Shown one piece after another: positions 5,202 through 12,412 of a stretch of DNA of 19,325 bases. The stretch's first letter is position 1. Each line of letters begins with the position of its first letter. Position numbers and translations under genes: made by a program. This DNA is from Candidatus Moraniibacteriota bacterium. GTDB taxonomy: Bacteria > Patescibacteriota > Minisyncoccia > Moranbacterales > UBA9337. The stretch lies in contig JALNYX010000016.1 of the NCBI GenBank assembly GCA_023229615.1, forward strand, positions 1 through 19,325. Reading direction: 5' to 3'. The notes under the pieces were generated by a model. That model was not told the origin of the DNA. It saw only the letters and a list, made by a program, of their open reading frames with translations, and ran no database searches.

Positions 5202-6663
5202 CTACTGATTTTATGATTTTATTTTCTTCCATTCCGGAAATCACTTCCTCGACATCCTTGTAATATGAGCTATCTTGCAAGACTACTCCCTTGGAAGCGG
5301 CGTTGTATAATCTGACATGGCGTTTTTCCATTTTTTCAAATAATTCTTTCTTATTTTGTGCGGCATCTTCTTGGCTTTCGGCACGTTTTCCTGTTCCGTG
5401 GCTTGCTGAGAAAAACGACGAATCATTTTCATCCGTTCCGACTCCTAAATAAGCAGGAGTACTCATCGAAGACGGAATGAAAACCGGTTCTCCGGTTTGG
5501 GAGAAAAGCGGATGCGATTGCATTCTTTTTGGACCATTAGCACTCACAGTGCCGTTGCGATGTACCCAGACATCTTCATCAAAATGTTTTTCTTGCCGAT
5601 TGAAAATATGCGGAGTGTCATAAAGCAAGTCAAGATTAATTTGCCTGCCAAAAACTTTCTCCAACGCGCGGTCAAGATTGTCAGTTAAGACTGATCGATT
5701 GGCAAATCCAAAATTGGCACTGGCTTGATGAGCAGTAAGATACATTTTTCCTTCCAAGCTGTCCGCCTCATATCCCAAAAATTCATTGGAGTTTTGATAT
5801 TTTTTTATTTTTTTGGAAATATTTTTATATACTTGTTTTTTTTGGCTGTCGAAAAATGTTGTTCCAATTTTGAGCATCATTTTTTGACTGAAATGTTCTT
5901 TGGTTTTTGGTGTGTACATATATGAAGCATACTGCCCGAAAAGTCCCGATCCGGTATGCATTAGGAAAATATATTGCCCGACTTTGAGGTTGAATTTTTC
6001 TGCTATTTCATTATCCTTGATTTCTGTTATTTTCATCAAATCCAAAAAGTGATTTCCAGCCGCACCCAAAATTCCGAGGCGATATTTTCCCACGTGAAAA
6101 AAGAATTTTGGAATCGAATCAAAAATATCCTTCTGGGTTATTTCATTTGAAATCATATTTCCACCCATTGAAGTATTTTCCAATTCATTTTTTGTGCGAC
6201 TTTTCAGATGAGAGAGCAGAGGAGCAATTCCTTTGTGAGCGATATCTACTGCCAAACGATAAGAAATTTTATTGCCGACATATTTTTTTGTCGGAATAAC
6301 ATTAATCAATTCTTTGAAAAGCTCATCGATTTTTTCTTCTGTCAGATTCTGGTCATTCAAATCAGTGCGCAAAAAACGCATTCCGCAATTAGGGGCGGTA
6401 TCATTAATCTGAGGAAAAAGATGAGTTTTGCTCACCACGATTGTTCCAGTTGGATTTTTGCGTCCTGCCTTGGGATGCACGTCGCTCATAGCGGCAATAT
6501 GCGAAAAAAGACGCTTGTCTTTTCCGAGGTTTTCCAGTTGGTCGAAGGTGTGTTGGTTGGGCAAAAGAGCATCTGAAGTGTGAAAAATCACCGGAACACT
6601 CATTTCCTTGGTTTGAAATTGCTGAAGATGCGGGTTTATTTTTTTTGTTTTAGGTATTGACAT
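5167..6663 (-). CDS. rtcB: RtcB-family RNA ligase, divergent
   Basis: A 498-residue protein, close to usual RtcB length. RtcB joins RNA 2',3'-cyclic phosphate or 3'-phosphate ends to 5'-OH ends using GTP and Mn. Signature pieces occur in the right order: SDVHP at 60-64, NCGMR at 92-96 (C93), GNHF at 203-206 (N204, H205), HTGSGLFG at 236-243 (H236), ANFGFANR at 316-323, H352 in TPHIF, the SHGTG motif with H422 (expected GMP-linked histidine), and the C-terminal KDVEEVI...VVKMQPVAVLMY. Odd point: RtcB normally has Asp three residues before the active-site Cys (DxxC), but here it is Ala90 (APNC), with the nearest Asp at 88. The glycine-rich stretch after DVH is also altered. Either a divergent ligase clade or a changed activity is possible. 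Its start codon overlaps the -35 of the divergent promoter at 6657-6685. Confidence 0.88.
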   Translation of the reverse strand: MSIPKTKKINPHLQQFQTKEMSVPVIFHTSDALLPNQHTFDQLENLGKDKRLFSHIAAMSDVHPKAGRKNPTGTIVVSKTHLFPQINDTAPNCGMRFLRTDLNDQNLTEEKIDELFKELINVIPTKKYVGNKISYRLAVDIAHKGIAPLLSHLKSRTKNELENTSMGGNMISNEITQKDIFDSIPKFFFHVGKYRLGILGAAGNHFLDLMKITEIKDNEIAEKFNLKVGQYIFLMHTGSGLFGQYASYMYTPKTKEHFSQKMMLKIGTTFFDSQKKQVYKNISKKIKKYQNSNEFLGYEADSLEGKMYLTAHQASANFGFANRSVLTDNLDRALEKVFGRQINLDLLYDTPHIFNRQEKHFDEDVWVHRNGTVSANGPKRMQSHPLFSQTGEPVFIPSSMSTPAYLGVGTDENDSSFFSASHGTGKRAESQEDAAQNKKELFEKMEKRHVRLYNAASKGVVLQDSSYYKDVEEVISGMEENKIIKSVVKMQPVAVLMY

Positions 6664-6685
6664 ATAATTGTTTATGTAGTATTAT
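6657..6685 (+). promoter_or_regulatory. Strong sigma70-type promoter of the small envelope operon
   Basis: A perfect TTGACA (6657-6662), a 17-bp spacer, then TATTAT (6680-6685). The -35 overlaps the start codon of the divergent rtcB gene. The predicted leader is about 105 nt and contains a short hairpin, GTACTTA / TAAGTATAC, near 6725-6746, before the Shine-Dalgarno sequence of the gene at 6797. Confidence 0.75.
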
Positions 6686-6796
6686 TTGGAGTTAATAGAG
6701 TTCATTATCAATTTAATATTGAGAGGTACTTACTAAATAAGTATACTCGAAATTCATATTTTTGGAAACCTCAACTCAAAAAATAAGGGGGAACTA

Positions 6797-7159
6797 ATGA
6801 AAAATTTAATCTTGGTATTGGCAATGGTAATGGCGGGGGTTTCTTCTGTTTATCTTTCGAATTATCTTTCGAATACAATGGATGATGCGGATAATACCGC
6901 TGTCGCTGTTTTCATGACAATCCCCGATGGGGATATTGTCATTGAAAATATGGAGAAATATCTCAACCTCCATCCGGAGGATGAGATTATTTTACCCATT
7001 GCCGGAGAAATGGTTCCGGCAAAATTCATTAATTTTTTCTTCCGTACGTCTGATAAGGATGGAGCGGAAGTGTTGAAGGGAATCCCTGGAGATTTCTCTC
7101 CGGGAGAGAAAGAGGAAATCAATAAGCGCCAGTCGCACAAGCTTCTGGCAAAATTCTAA
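6797..7159 (+). CDS. Small exported or membrane-anchored protein, unknown function
   Basis: A 120-residue protein preceded by a G-rich Shine-Dalgarno region (AAGGGGGAACTA). The first 22 or so residues (MKNLILVLAMVMAGVSSVYLS) form a signal peptide or N-terminal anchor. The rest is acidic and soluble, with VFMTIPDGDIVIENMEKYLNLHPEDEI in the middle (roughly residues 38-64) and a Lys/Glu-rich tail. No family is recognised. It is the first gene of a three-gene operon with a strong promoter and a terminator. The G-rich coding sequence and clear SD contrast with the SD-less housekeeping genes nearby. Confidence 0.7.
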   Translation: MKNLILVLAMVMAGVSSVYLSNYLSNTMDDADNTAVAVFMTIPDGDIVIENMEKYLNLHPEDEIILPIAGEMVPAKFINFFFRTSDKDGAEVLKGIPGDFSPGEKEEINKRQSHKLLAKF

Positions 7160-7173
7160 ATGGGGGGGATTAA

Positions 7174-7488
7174 ATGACAATATGCCAGTTTTCGATGAGT
7201 GTTATCGGTGCAGTAGTATCCTCGTGGTTCGTCTTGATGTATTTCAAACGGCCAAAAGATATCGAGGAATGGGGGATAAGTATAGGTATTTTAGCTGGAG
7301 TACTTACCCTTATTGCGACATTATTTAATCGGTGCTCGCTACTGAGTAATTACTTCTCCCTGCTAGAAACAGAAATCGTTTCTATGTTCATTGCGTTCAC
7401 AGGGATAAGCGTAGCTTATATCGCTCTGCTTGTCTTAGGTGGCAGTTTTATAATTAAAAAAATTATAATCAAGGAGAAAAAAGCATGA
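7174..7488 (+). CDS. Small integral membrane protein, unknown function
   Basis: A 104-residue protein, 14 bases after the previous stop, with a run of seven G's (TGGGGGGGATTAA) as its Shine-Dalgarno-like signal. Three hydrophobic segments are visible at about residues 5-23, 35-52 and 66-93, followed by a strongly basic tail (KKIIIKEKKA). A short charged loop (FKRPKDIEEW) separates the first two. No enzyme motif is seen. Its stop overlaps the start of the lipoprotein gene by 4 bases, so the two are probably translationally coupled and may act together at the membrane. Confidence 0.7.
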   Translation: MTICQFSMSVIGAVVSSWFVLMYFKRPKDIEEWGISIGILAGVLTLIATLFNRCSLLSNYFSLLETEIVSMFIAFTGISVAYIALLVLGGSFIIKKIIIKEKKA

Positions 7489-7835
7489 AAACCTTCCTGA
7501 GGTTTTTATCGATTACGATGTGTTTTTTTCTTTTTTGCGGTTGCGCTTCGACGTCGACGTTGTACGAGCCCTGCGAAGGAGAAGAAATCGGCGAGGAGAA
7601 TGATGGCGCAATGTCCATCGGCCGGGGCGCTATATTTTCAGTAATAGTAAATGGAAAGGAGGCAGAGTTGGGGTATTATTTGCCGGAAGATCTTCCTGGT
7701 CTGTCTCAGGGGGATGAGCTGGATATTCTCGGCTCAAGTAAAAAGAAGATCCACGCAGTTTTTTTGCGTTATGTTACAGTAATTTCGGACGGGATCATTG
7801 AAATAAGGGTTCCAGAAGAAGAAGGAGGAGAGTGA
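7485..7835 (+). CDS. Small putative lipoprotein, unknown function
   Basis: A 116-residue protein with a good Shine-Dalgarno sequence (AAGGAG, 9 bases before the ATG). The N-terminus MKTFLRFLSITMCFFLFCGC ends in a lipobox-like FCGC followed by ASTSTLYEPC, so Cys20 is the likely lipidated residue. The mature part is acidic and strand-rich (AIFSVIVNGKEAELGYYLPEDL, VFLRYVTVISDGIIEIRVPEE), suggesting a small beta domain. No known family is recognised. It is the last gene of the operon and ends 7 bases before a strong terminator stem. Confidence 0.7.
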   Translation: MKTFLRFLSITMCFFLFCGCASTSTLYEPCEGEEIGEENDGAMSIGRGAIFSVIVNGKEAELGYYLPEDLPGLSQGDELDILGSSKKKIHAVFLRYVTVISDGIIEIRVPEEEGGE

Positions 7836-7842
7836 TGCGAAC

Positions 7843-7874
7843 AAAGACCTCAGTCATTGACTGCGGTCTTTTTT
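7843..7874 (+). terminator. Strong Rho-independent terminator of the small envelope operon
   Basis: AAAGACC (7843-7849) and CAGTC (7851-7855) pair with GACTG (7859-7863) and GGTCTTT (7865-7871), giving 12 bp around a 3-base ATT loop with one mismatch. It is followed by T's to 7874. It also lies downstream of the convergent glycosyltransferase gene and may partly serve that strand. Confidence 0.9.
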
Positions 7875-7894
7875 ATATATATACTAACAATAAA

Positions 7895-9010
7895 CTAAAT
7901 AGATTCATAAACCTCCGCGTATTGTTTGGAAACATTTTTAATATCAAAGTTTTGTTTGACATATTCTCTGGCGCTAATGCCGAGAGTTTTTCTTTCTTCC
8001 GGATTATCGTGCAGTTCCAAAATCGCAGCGGTGAGTTGCTCGACATTTCCAGCTTCAATTTGCACTGAATTTTCTTTGCTGGAAAATTCCTCAAGAATCG
8101 GAATATTGGAAATTATCACCGGCTTGGCGCACGCCATCGCCTCCACTACCACCAACGGCACATCGAATTTCCCGCGCATATTTTGTACCGGAAAAATCGA
8201 AATGTCCGCCAAGTTATAAATGTCCGCCATATTGAATTTCCCATCATCATGAAAAACAACTTTTTCCAAAAGGTTGTTTTTTCTTAATTTTTCAACAACC
8301 TCATTTTTCTTATCAGCATCTTTTTCGTTTTTCACCCGCACCGCCATCGACAATTTCGCCGTTGGAATTTTTCCGGATACCTCGATAAAAGCTTCCACAA
8401 CATCATCCATTGCTCCTAGGCGCGTGTATTCTCCCGCAAAATTAATCACAAAATCATCCAAAGCGTAGTTTTCGTTTTTCACTCTTGTTTCTTTTGGGGA
8501 ATAATTTTCCAAATCTATTCCTGGATAAATCCTCTCGACGTTTTTAATTCCCAATGAAAGTAATTTTTCCTTGGCGAAATCGGAATAAGTAATAATCAAA
8601 TCTCCGAACATCAAATTTTTCAATTCTTCATCTGAAAACAAATCTTGTCGCAACGTGGCAACGGTTTGGATTGATTTGGCGTTTTTATTTTGGATAAAAT
8701 TCTTAATAATAAAAGAATTGAATTTTGTAGGAGTAAAAAAATAGTGTGTAATATCGAATTTATCCTTGTTTTTCAGCTGAAAAAACAATGAACGGATCTT
8801 TTGATAAAAATCAAAATCGTTTTGTGATTGGGTGTATACTTGCTCTTGGATTATTTCTTTCGGCAATTCCGAAACAACTCCATTGGTCATCAAGTGCAGT
8901 TCCAGATTTTCATTTTTGCTCAAATCTTTCGCCAGGGTAAAAGCAAAATTTTTCGATGCCTCATCCCATGGGGGAGCGATAGGGCGGGTGACTAGAAGTA
9001 TTTTTTTCAT
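7895..9010 (-). CDS. Family 4 (GT-B) glycosyltransferase
   Basis: A 371-residue protein with the two-domain GT-B layout of GT4 glycosyltransferases, which move a sugar from a nucleotide donor to a lipid or polysaccharide acceptor at the inner face of the membrane. The N-terminal Rossmann domain starts MKKILLVTRPIAPPWDEASK and contains ITHYFFTP. The linker has RIYPGIDLENYSP, a typical pre-donor-domain motif. The donor domain has VINFAGEY, ADIYNLADISIFPV and FDVPLVVVEAMACAKPVI, the usual Glu-containing nucleotide-sugar site, and it ends in a helix crossing back to the first domain. No membrane segment is present. It lies 23 bases after priA on the same strand and is probably co-transcribed. Donor and acceptor are unknown. 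Confidence 0.88.
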   Translation of the reverse strand: MKKILLVTRPIAPPWDEASKNFAFTLAKDLSKNENLELHLMTNGVVSELPKEIIQEQVYTQSQNDFDFYQKIRSLFFQLKNKDKFDITHYFFTPTKFNSFIIKNFIQNKNAKSIQTVATLRQDLFSDEELKNLMFGDLIITYSDFAKEKLLSLGIKNVERIYPGIDLENYSPKETRVKNENYALDDFVINFAGEYTRLGAMDDVVEAFIEVSGKIPTAKLSMAVRVKNEKDADKKNEVVEKLRKNNLLEKVVFHDDGKFNMADIYNLADISIFPVQNMRGKFDVPLVVVEAMACAKPVIISNIPILEEFSSKENSVQIEAGNVEQLTAAILELHDNPEERKTLGISAREYVKQNFDIKNVSKQYAEVYESI

Positions 9011-9033
9011 TATTTTTATAAGTTTATTATATC

Positions 9034-11052
9034 TTAAATTATACTTATCGGATCTCGGTCAATAATCCATCCTGGACCAAGAGATTGAATTGCTTTTTTT
9101 ATTTTCAAATCAATATCCTTTCCGGTATATTTGATAATTATTTGCCGGCGATATTTTCCGCGGACATTATGCACTAATAAATCTTGTGGGGGATATATTT
9201 TTATATCATTCAAATCTTCCCCAACCCATTCCAGTGTTTGAAAAACGTTCTCAGTTTCCTTCTCCGTCTTTTTTTTGCTTTGATCTTGGAAAATTAATTT
9301 TATCAATTTTCCAAATGGAGGATAGTCCAATTCTTTTCTTTCCCCAAGCTCTTTTTCATAGAACTTGTTAAAATCTTTTTCTATTGCGGACTTTATGATA
9401 AAATTTTCCGGTTGAAAAGTTTGCACGATTACTTCTCCTGGAAATCGACTGCCTGGACGGCCAGTTCTTCCTGACGCTTGAACGATATGTGCGAAAGCAT
9501 TTTCATTTGTGAACAAATCTGGAAAACTAAGTAGTCCATCCGCATCAATAATACCAACAAGTCCAACATTTTTCAAATCCCATCCTTTGGTGATCATTTG
9601 TGTTCCAATCAGAATGTCGATTTTTCCTTGAGAAAATTTCCGCCAAACATTTTCGTGAGCTTTTTGACTTTTCATTGTCTGATTATCCACAATCTCTATG
9701 CGAGCGGAATAAAAATTTTTTCGTAGTTCGCGTAATATTTTTTCCGTTCCAACTCCCACATTTTCAAAAATCATTTCCTTGCAATTTGGGCAAGTTGGAA
9801 AATCAGAAGTTTTGTATGAACAATGCAAACATTGATAATTTCCTTTTTTTTGATATACCAAAGCTCGCTCGCATTTGGGACATTTGAGGACTTCCTTGCA
9901 TTTCTTGCACACGGAAAACGCACTCATTCCTTGGTGATTAACAAAGAGAATCGTTTGCAGTTTGTTTTTCAGAGCATATTCAATTTCTCCTTTCAGTTTT
10001 CGAGAGAGGGGAGATCTGTTTTTCGCCCAGCGTTCTTTTTTCATATCAACGACTTCGCAATGTACTTTTTGAATTTCAAAATTAGGAATTGTCAGTAAAT
10101 CACGCTGGTTATTTTTTGTTTTCCAAAAATTTTCAATCCGAGGAGTGGCAGAAGAAAAAACCAGATTAGCTCCGCTCAATTCAGACAATTTCTCAGCGAC
10201 AATGCGCGCATCATAACGCGGATTTGCGTCCCATTGCTTGTATGAAACATCATGCTCTTCATCAACCGCGATTAATTTTAAATCAAAAAACGGAGCAAAG
10301 ATTGCCTGCCGAGTGCCAATAATAATTTTTGCCTGACCGGATTTGATCTTCTGCCAAGTGGAAAAAAAGTTGCCTTTTGAAAGTTTGCTGTGAAGCACGG
10401 CAACTTCATCCGGCTTAAAGTGAATTGAAATTCTTTCAATCAATGGAGTAATATGAGTGAGTTCCGGAACCAAAATGAGTGCCTGGCTGGAATCATTTTT
10501 CCTTGAAATTATCTTCCGCGCCGCTTGAATAATTATTTCAGTCTTTCCGGAAGAAGAATTTCCAAAGAGAATAAATTTTGAATAAATGGTTGATTTTTCC
10601 TTAAATGCAAATCTTTTTAATGCAGACAGTTGATTTTTTGTTAAATTTATTGATTCCTGATTCTTGATTCCTGATTCTTGTTTCCTGATTCTTGTTTCTT
10701 GTTTCTTGATTCTTTCTTTCGTTCTTTCCGGTACAAAAGATTTGAGCACTATTCCCAGTGAAGAGAAATAATGTTCGGAAATGAATTTTGCCAATTTGAT
10801 TTGATTTTCAGTCAGGAAATTTTCCTCAATAATTTTTTCAATTTTTTTCATTCGATAATTTCCGCTTCGAGTAAAATCATTCTTGCTGTCCAAAACGATT
10901 CCATTGATTTTTCTTTTCCCCAAAGATACTTCCACCAGCGATCCGCTTGAAATTGTTTTATCGGAAAGATAATAAAAAAACTGCTCTCGAGAAAGAGGAA
11001 TTTTCGTGAGAGGCACAACGCTTACTAAATACTTTTCTTTGTCTTTAATCAT
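9034..11052 (-). CDS. priA: Primosomal protein N' (replication restart helicase PriA)
   Basis: A 672-residue helicase, slightly shorter than the E. coli protein (732). PriA recognises stalled forks and reloads the replisome. The N-terminal DNA-binding domain is at about 1-105. Walker A GNSSSGKT is at 164-171 and the DEEH box at 264-267. The eight-cysteine zinc region (CKKC, CPKC, CLHC, CPNC) falls between the two helicase lobes at about 375-420. The lobe-2 motif with QASGRTGRPG and the conserved C-terminal domain follow. Odd point: residues about 113-133, the linker before the helicase, are encoded by nine copies of a 7-nt DNA unit and read as a 7-residue repeat (KQETRIR, KQESGIK). Its promoter is placed so that the mRNA would begin at or next to the ATG. 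The GT4 gene follows 23 bases downstream. Confidence 0.93.
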   Translation of the reverse strand: MIKDKEKYLVSVVPLTKIPLSREQFFYYLSDKTISSGSLVEVSLGKRKINGIVLDSKNDFTRSGNYRMKKIEKIIEENFLTENQIKLAKFISEHYFSSLGIVLKSFVPERTKERIKKQETRIRKQESGIKNQESINLTKNQLSALKRFAFKEKSTIYSKFILFGNSSSGKTEIIIQAARKIISRKNDSSQALILVPELTHITPLIERISIHFKPDEVAVLHSKLSKGNFFSTWQKIKSGQAKIIIGTRQAIFAPFFDLKLIAVDEEHDVSYKQWDANPRYDARIVAEKLSELSGANLVFSSATPRIENFWKTKNNQRDLLTIPNFEIQKVHCEVVDMKKERWAKNRSPLSRKLKGEIEYALKNKLQTILFVNHQGMSAFSVCKKCKEVLKCPKCERALVYQKKGNYQCLHCSYKTSDFPTCPNCKEMIFENVGVGTEKILRELRKNFYSARIEIVDNQTMKSQKAHENVWRKFSQGKIDILIGTQMITKGWDLKNVGLVGIIDADGLLSFPDLFTNENAFAHIVQASGRTGRPGSRFPGEVIVQTFQPENFIIKSAIEKDFNKFYEKELGERKELDYPPFGKLIKLIFQDQSKKKTEKETENVFQTLEWVGEDLNDIKIYPPQDLLVHNVRGKYRRQIIIKYTGKDIDLKIKKAIQSLGPGWIIDRDPISII
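10652..10714. repeat. 7-nt tandem repeat inside priA
   Basis: Nine contiguous units of the form G(A/T)TTC(C/T)T on the plus strand span 63 bp: GATTCCT, GATTCTT, GATTCCT, GATTCTT, GTTTCCT, GATTCTT, GTTTCTT, GTTTCTT, GATTCTT. Because 7 is not a multiple of 3, only changes of three units keep the reading frame; nine units equal 21 codons. Confidence 0.9.
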
Positions 11053-11058
11053 AGTTTA

Positions 11059-11087
11059 ATTTTACCATTTGCCTGATTTTAAGGCAA
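11059..11087 (-). promoter_or_regulatory. Promoter of priA, leaderless arrangement, with overlapping palindrome
   Basis: On the minus strand there is TTGCCT (11082-11087), a 17-bp spacer, then TAAAAT (11059-11064) preceded by TGG (extended -10). The expected start, about 7 bases on, falls at the ATG (11052). A palindrome, TTTGCCT / AGGCAAA (11068-11088, 7-base loop), covers the -35 and spacer and could bind a repressor. It lies between the divergent priA and thpR promoters. Confidence 0.55.
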
Positions 11088-11091
11088 AAGA

Positions 11092-11120
11092 TTGATTTTC
11101 CATCATTAGAATGCTAGAAT
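11092..11120 (+). promoter_or_regulatory. Promoter of the thpR-wecG-hydrolase run
   Basis: TTGATT (11092-11097), a 17-bp spacer, then TAGAAT (11115-11120). The predicted start near 11127 gives a leader of about 26 nt to the ATG at 11153, without a Shine-Dalgarno sequence. It is divergent from and adjacent to the priA promoter. Confidence 0.55.
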
Positions 11121-11152
11121 AGTAAAAAGTAAATATGTTAATATAAATCTAT

Positions 11153-11698
11153 ATGCAACGAAGAATTTTTGTGGGCATTGACTTGCCATCCCAAGTAAAA
11201 AAACGCTTGGCAGAAAAAGTTGAAAAATGGAAAAGCTTACCCATCAAATGGATTAAAGAAGATAATTTTCATATCACGCTTTCTTTTTTGGGATATCTGG
11301 AAGATGAAGATTTGAGCAAAATTTGCCAAAGCGTACGCGTCGCCACAAAAAACATTGATGCATTTGATATTGAGTTGAGCAAAATCGAACTTGGTCCGGA
11401 AAAAGGAAAGAATGCCCGGCTTGTTTGGTTTTCCGGCAAAGCAAGCGAGGAGCTGAAAAAACTTCAGGAGGAAATTGAAAAATCTTTCGGATCATTCAAG
11501 ATTGATAAGAAAGAATTTCATCCGCACGTAACACTTGGAAGAATCCGCAAAAACAAATGGCAAATCCTGGATTCTTTTCCTGAAGTTGAAGAAAATTTCA
11601 GAATATCTTTGCCTGTTGACAGTGTGAGTATTTTTGACAGCCGATCAGAAGAAACTGCCGGGGAATTCATCGAAATTGAATCTTGTCCGTTGAAGTAA
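11153..11698 (+). CDS. thpR: RNA 2',3'-cyclic phosphodiesterase (LigT/ThpR, 2H family)
   Basis: A 181-residue protein of standard family length. The two catalytic HxTx motifs of the 2H phosphoesterases are present: HITL at 40-43 and HVTL at 125-128, spaced as in ThpR. The N-terminus RRIFVGIDLP and the segment ARLVWFSG are also characteristic. The enzyme opens 2',3'-cyclic phosphates on RNA and can reversibly form 2'-5' linkages in vitro. It is cytosolic. It heads a compact plus-strand run, with the next gene 10 bases downstream, and has its own promoter at 11092-11120. Another RNA-end enzyme, RtcB, is about 4.5 kb away, but the two are not in one operon. Confidence 0.9.
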   Translation: MQRRIFVGIDLPSQVKKRLAEKVEKWKSLPIKWIKEDNFHITLSFLGYLEDEDLSKICQSVRVATKNIDAFDIELSKIELGPEKGKNARLVWFSGKASEELKKLQEEIEKSFGSFKIDKKEFHPHVTLGRIRKNKWQILDSFPEVEENFRISLPVDSVSIFDSRSEETAGEFIEIESCPLK

Positions 11699-11707
11699 TT
11701 TTTTCTT

Positions 11708-12412
11708 ATGAAAATTTTGGGCGTTAAAATTAATAATTTAAGCCAGGAAGAGATTTTGAAAAAAGTCGAATATTTTCTGAATGAAGAGAGGTTTCATCAA
11801 ATCGCAACAATCAATCCTGAATTTATTTTAGAAGCTCAAAAAAATGAAAAATTTCGCGAAATTCTGAATAACTGCGATTTATGCGTGGCAGATGGAGCGG
11901 GAATATTCTTTGCCTTTCTTCGCTTTGGAAAATGGCTCCGGTGCCGAATAACCGGAATCGACCTGATGCAAGAAATTTTGCGCGTTGCTGAAAAGAAAAA
12001 TCTGAGCATCTTCTTGGCATCCTGGACAGGCAGCCTAAGTACTTGGCAAGAAACCCGCAAAGCCATCCAAAAAAAACATCCGAATTTAAATATTAGTGGA
12101 AATGATTTTTCCAACAGGGAAAATTTTTCATACCAGATACCTAATACTAAATACCAGATACTATTTTGTAATTTCGGCGCCCCAAATCAAGAAATCTTTA
12201 TCAATTCATTGAAAAATGATAATATAAGAATGGCGATGGGGGTGGGTGGTAGTTTTGATTATCTGACAGGAAAAACCCCCAGAGCGCCCAAATTTGTGCA
12301 AATTTTAGGCATAGAATGGCTTTGGAGATTGATTTTGGAACCAAAATACCGTTTCAAGCGCATTTTCCGCGCAATAATAATTTTTCCGATTAAAGTTATA
12401 TTAAACAAATGA
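11708..12412 (+). CDS. WecG/TagA/CpsF family glycosyltransferase (GT26)
   Basis: A 234-residue protein matching the family that adds N-acetylmannosamine(uronic acid) or similar sugars to lipid-linked GlcNAc in teichoic-acid or surface-polysaccharide synthesis. It starts MKILGVKINNLS. It then shows TINPEFILEAQ at 38-48, the DGAGIFFA motif, GVGGSFDYLTGKTPRAPK in the C-terminal third, and GIEWLWRL with the Arg-rich EPKYRFKRIFRA tail, which in TagA helps membrane binding and activity. Odd points: the usual glycine-rich segment after the central strand reads ASWTGSLSTWQ, and residues about 141-152 (YQIPNTKYQI) come from a 7-nt tandem DNA repeat. Its stop overlaps the next ATG (ATGA, 12409-12412), so the two are translationally coupled. 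The acceptor sugar is unknown. Confidence 0.88.
   Translation: MKILGVKINNLSQEEILKKVEYFLNEERFHQIATINPEFILEAQKNEKFREILNNCDLCVADGAGIFFAFLRFGKWLRCRITGIDLMQEILRVAEKKNLSIFLASWTGSLSTWQETRKAIQKKHPNLNISGNDFSNRENFSYQIPNTKYQILFCNFGAPNQEIFINSLKNDNIRMAMGVGGSFDYLTGKTPRAPKFVQILGIEWLWRLILEPKYRFKRIFRAIIIFPIKVILNK
12130..12164. repeat. 7-nt tandem repeat inside the WecG/TagA-type gene
   Basis: Five contiguous 7-nt units span 35 bp: ATACCAG, ATACCTA, ATACTAA, ATACCAG, ATACTAT. Translated, they give YQIPNTKYQI with a 7-residue period. The segment sits between two conserved parts of the enzyme, before the strand ILFCNFGAP. Confidence 0.85.

Noticed and set aside
7832..8068. Plus-strand ORF after the lipoprotein gene
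   Set aside because: It begins at the operon terminator and is antisense to the 3' end of the GT4 glycosyltransferase gene.
10652..10714. CRISPR array or short-spaced repeats
   Set aside because: The units are 7 nt, contiguous and coding; there are no spacers. No CRISPR-like array was seen anywhere in the window.
5167..12412. RNA-repair gene cluster joining rtcB and thpR
   Set aside because: The two genes act on related RNA ends but are about 4.5 kb apart, on opposite strands and in different operons, so the window does not support one cluster.
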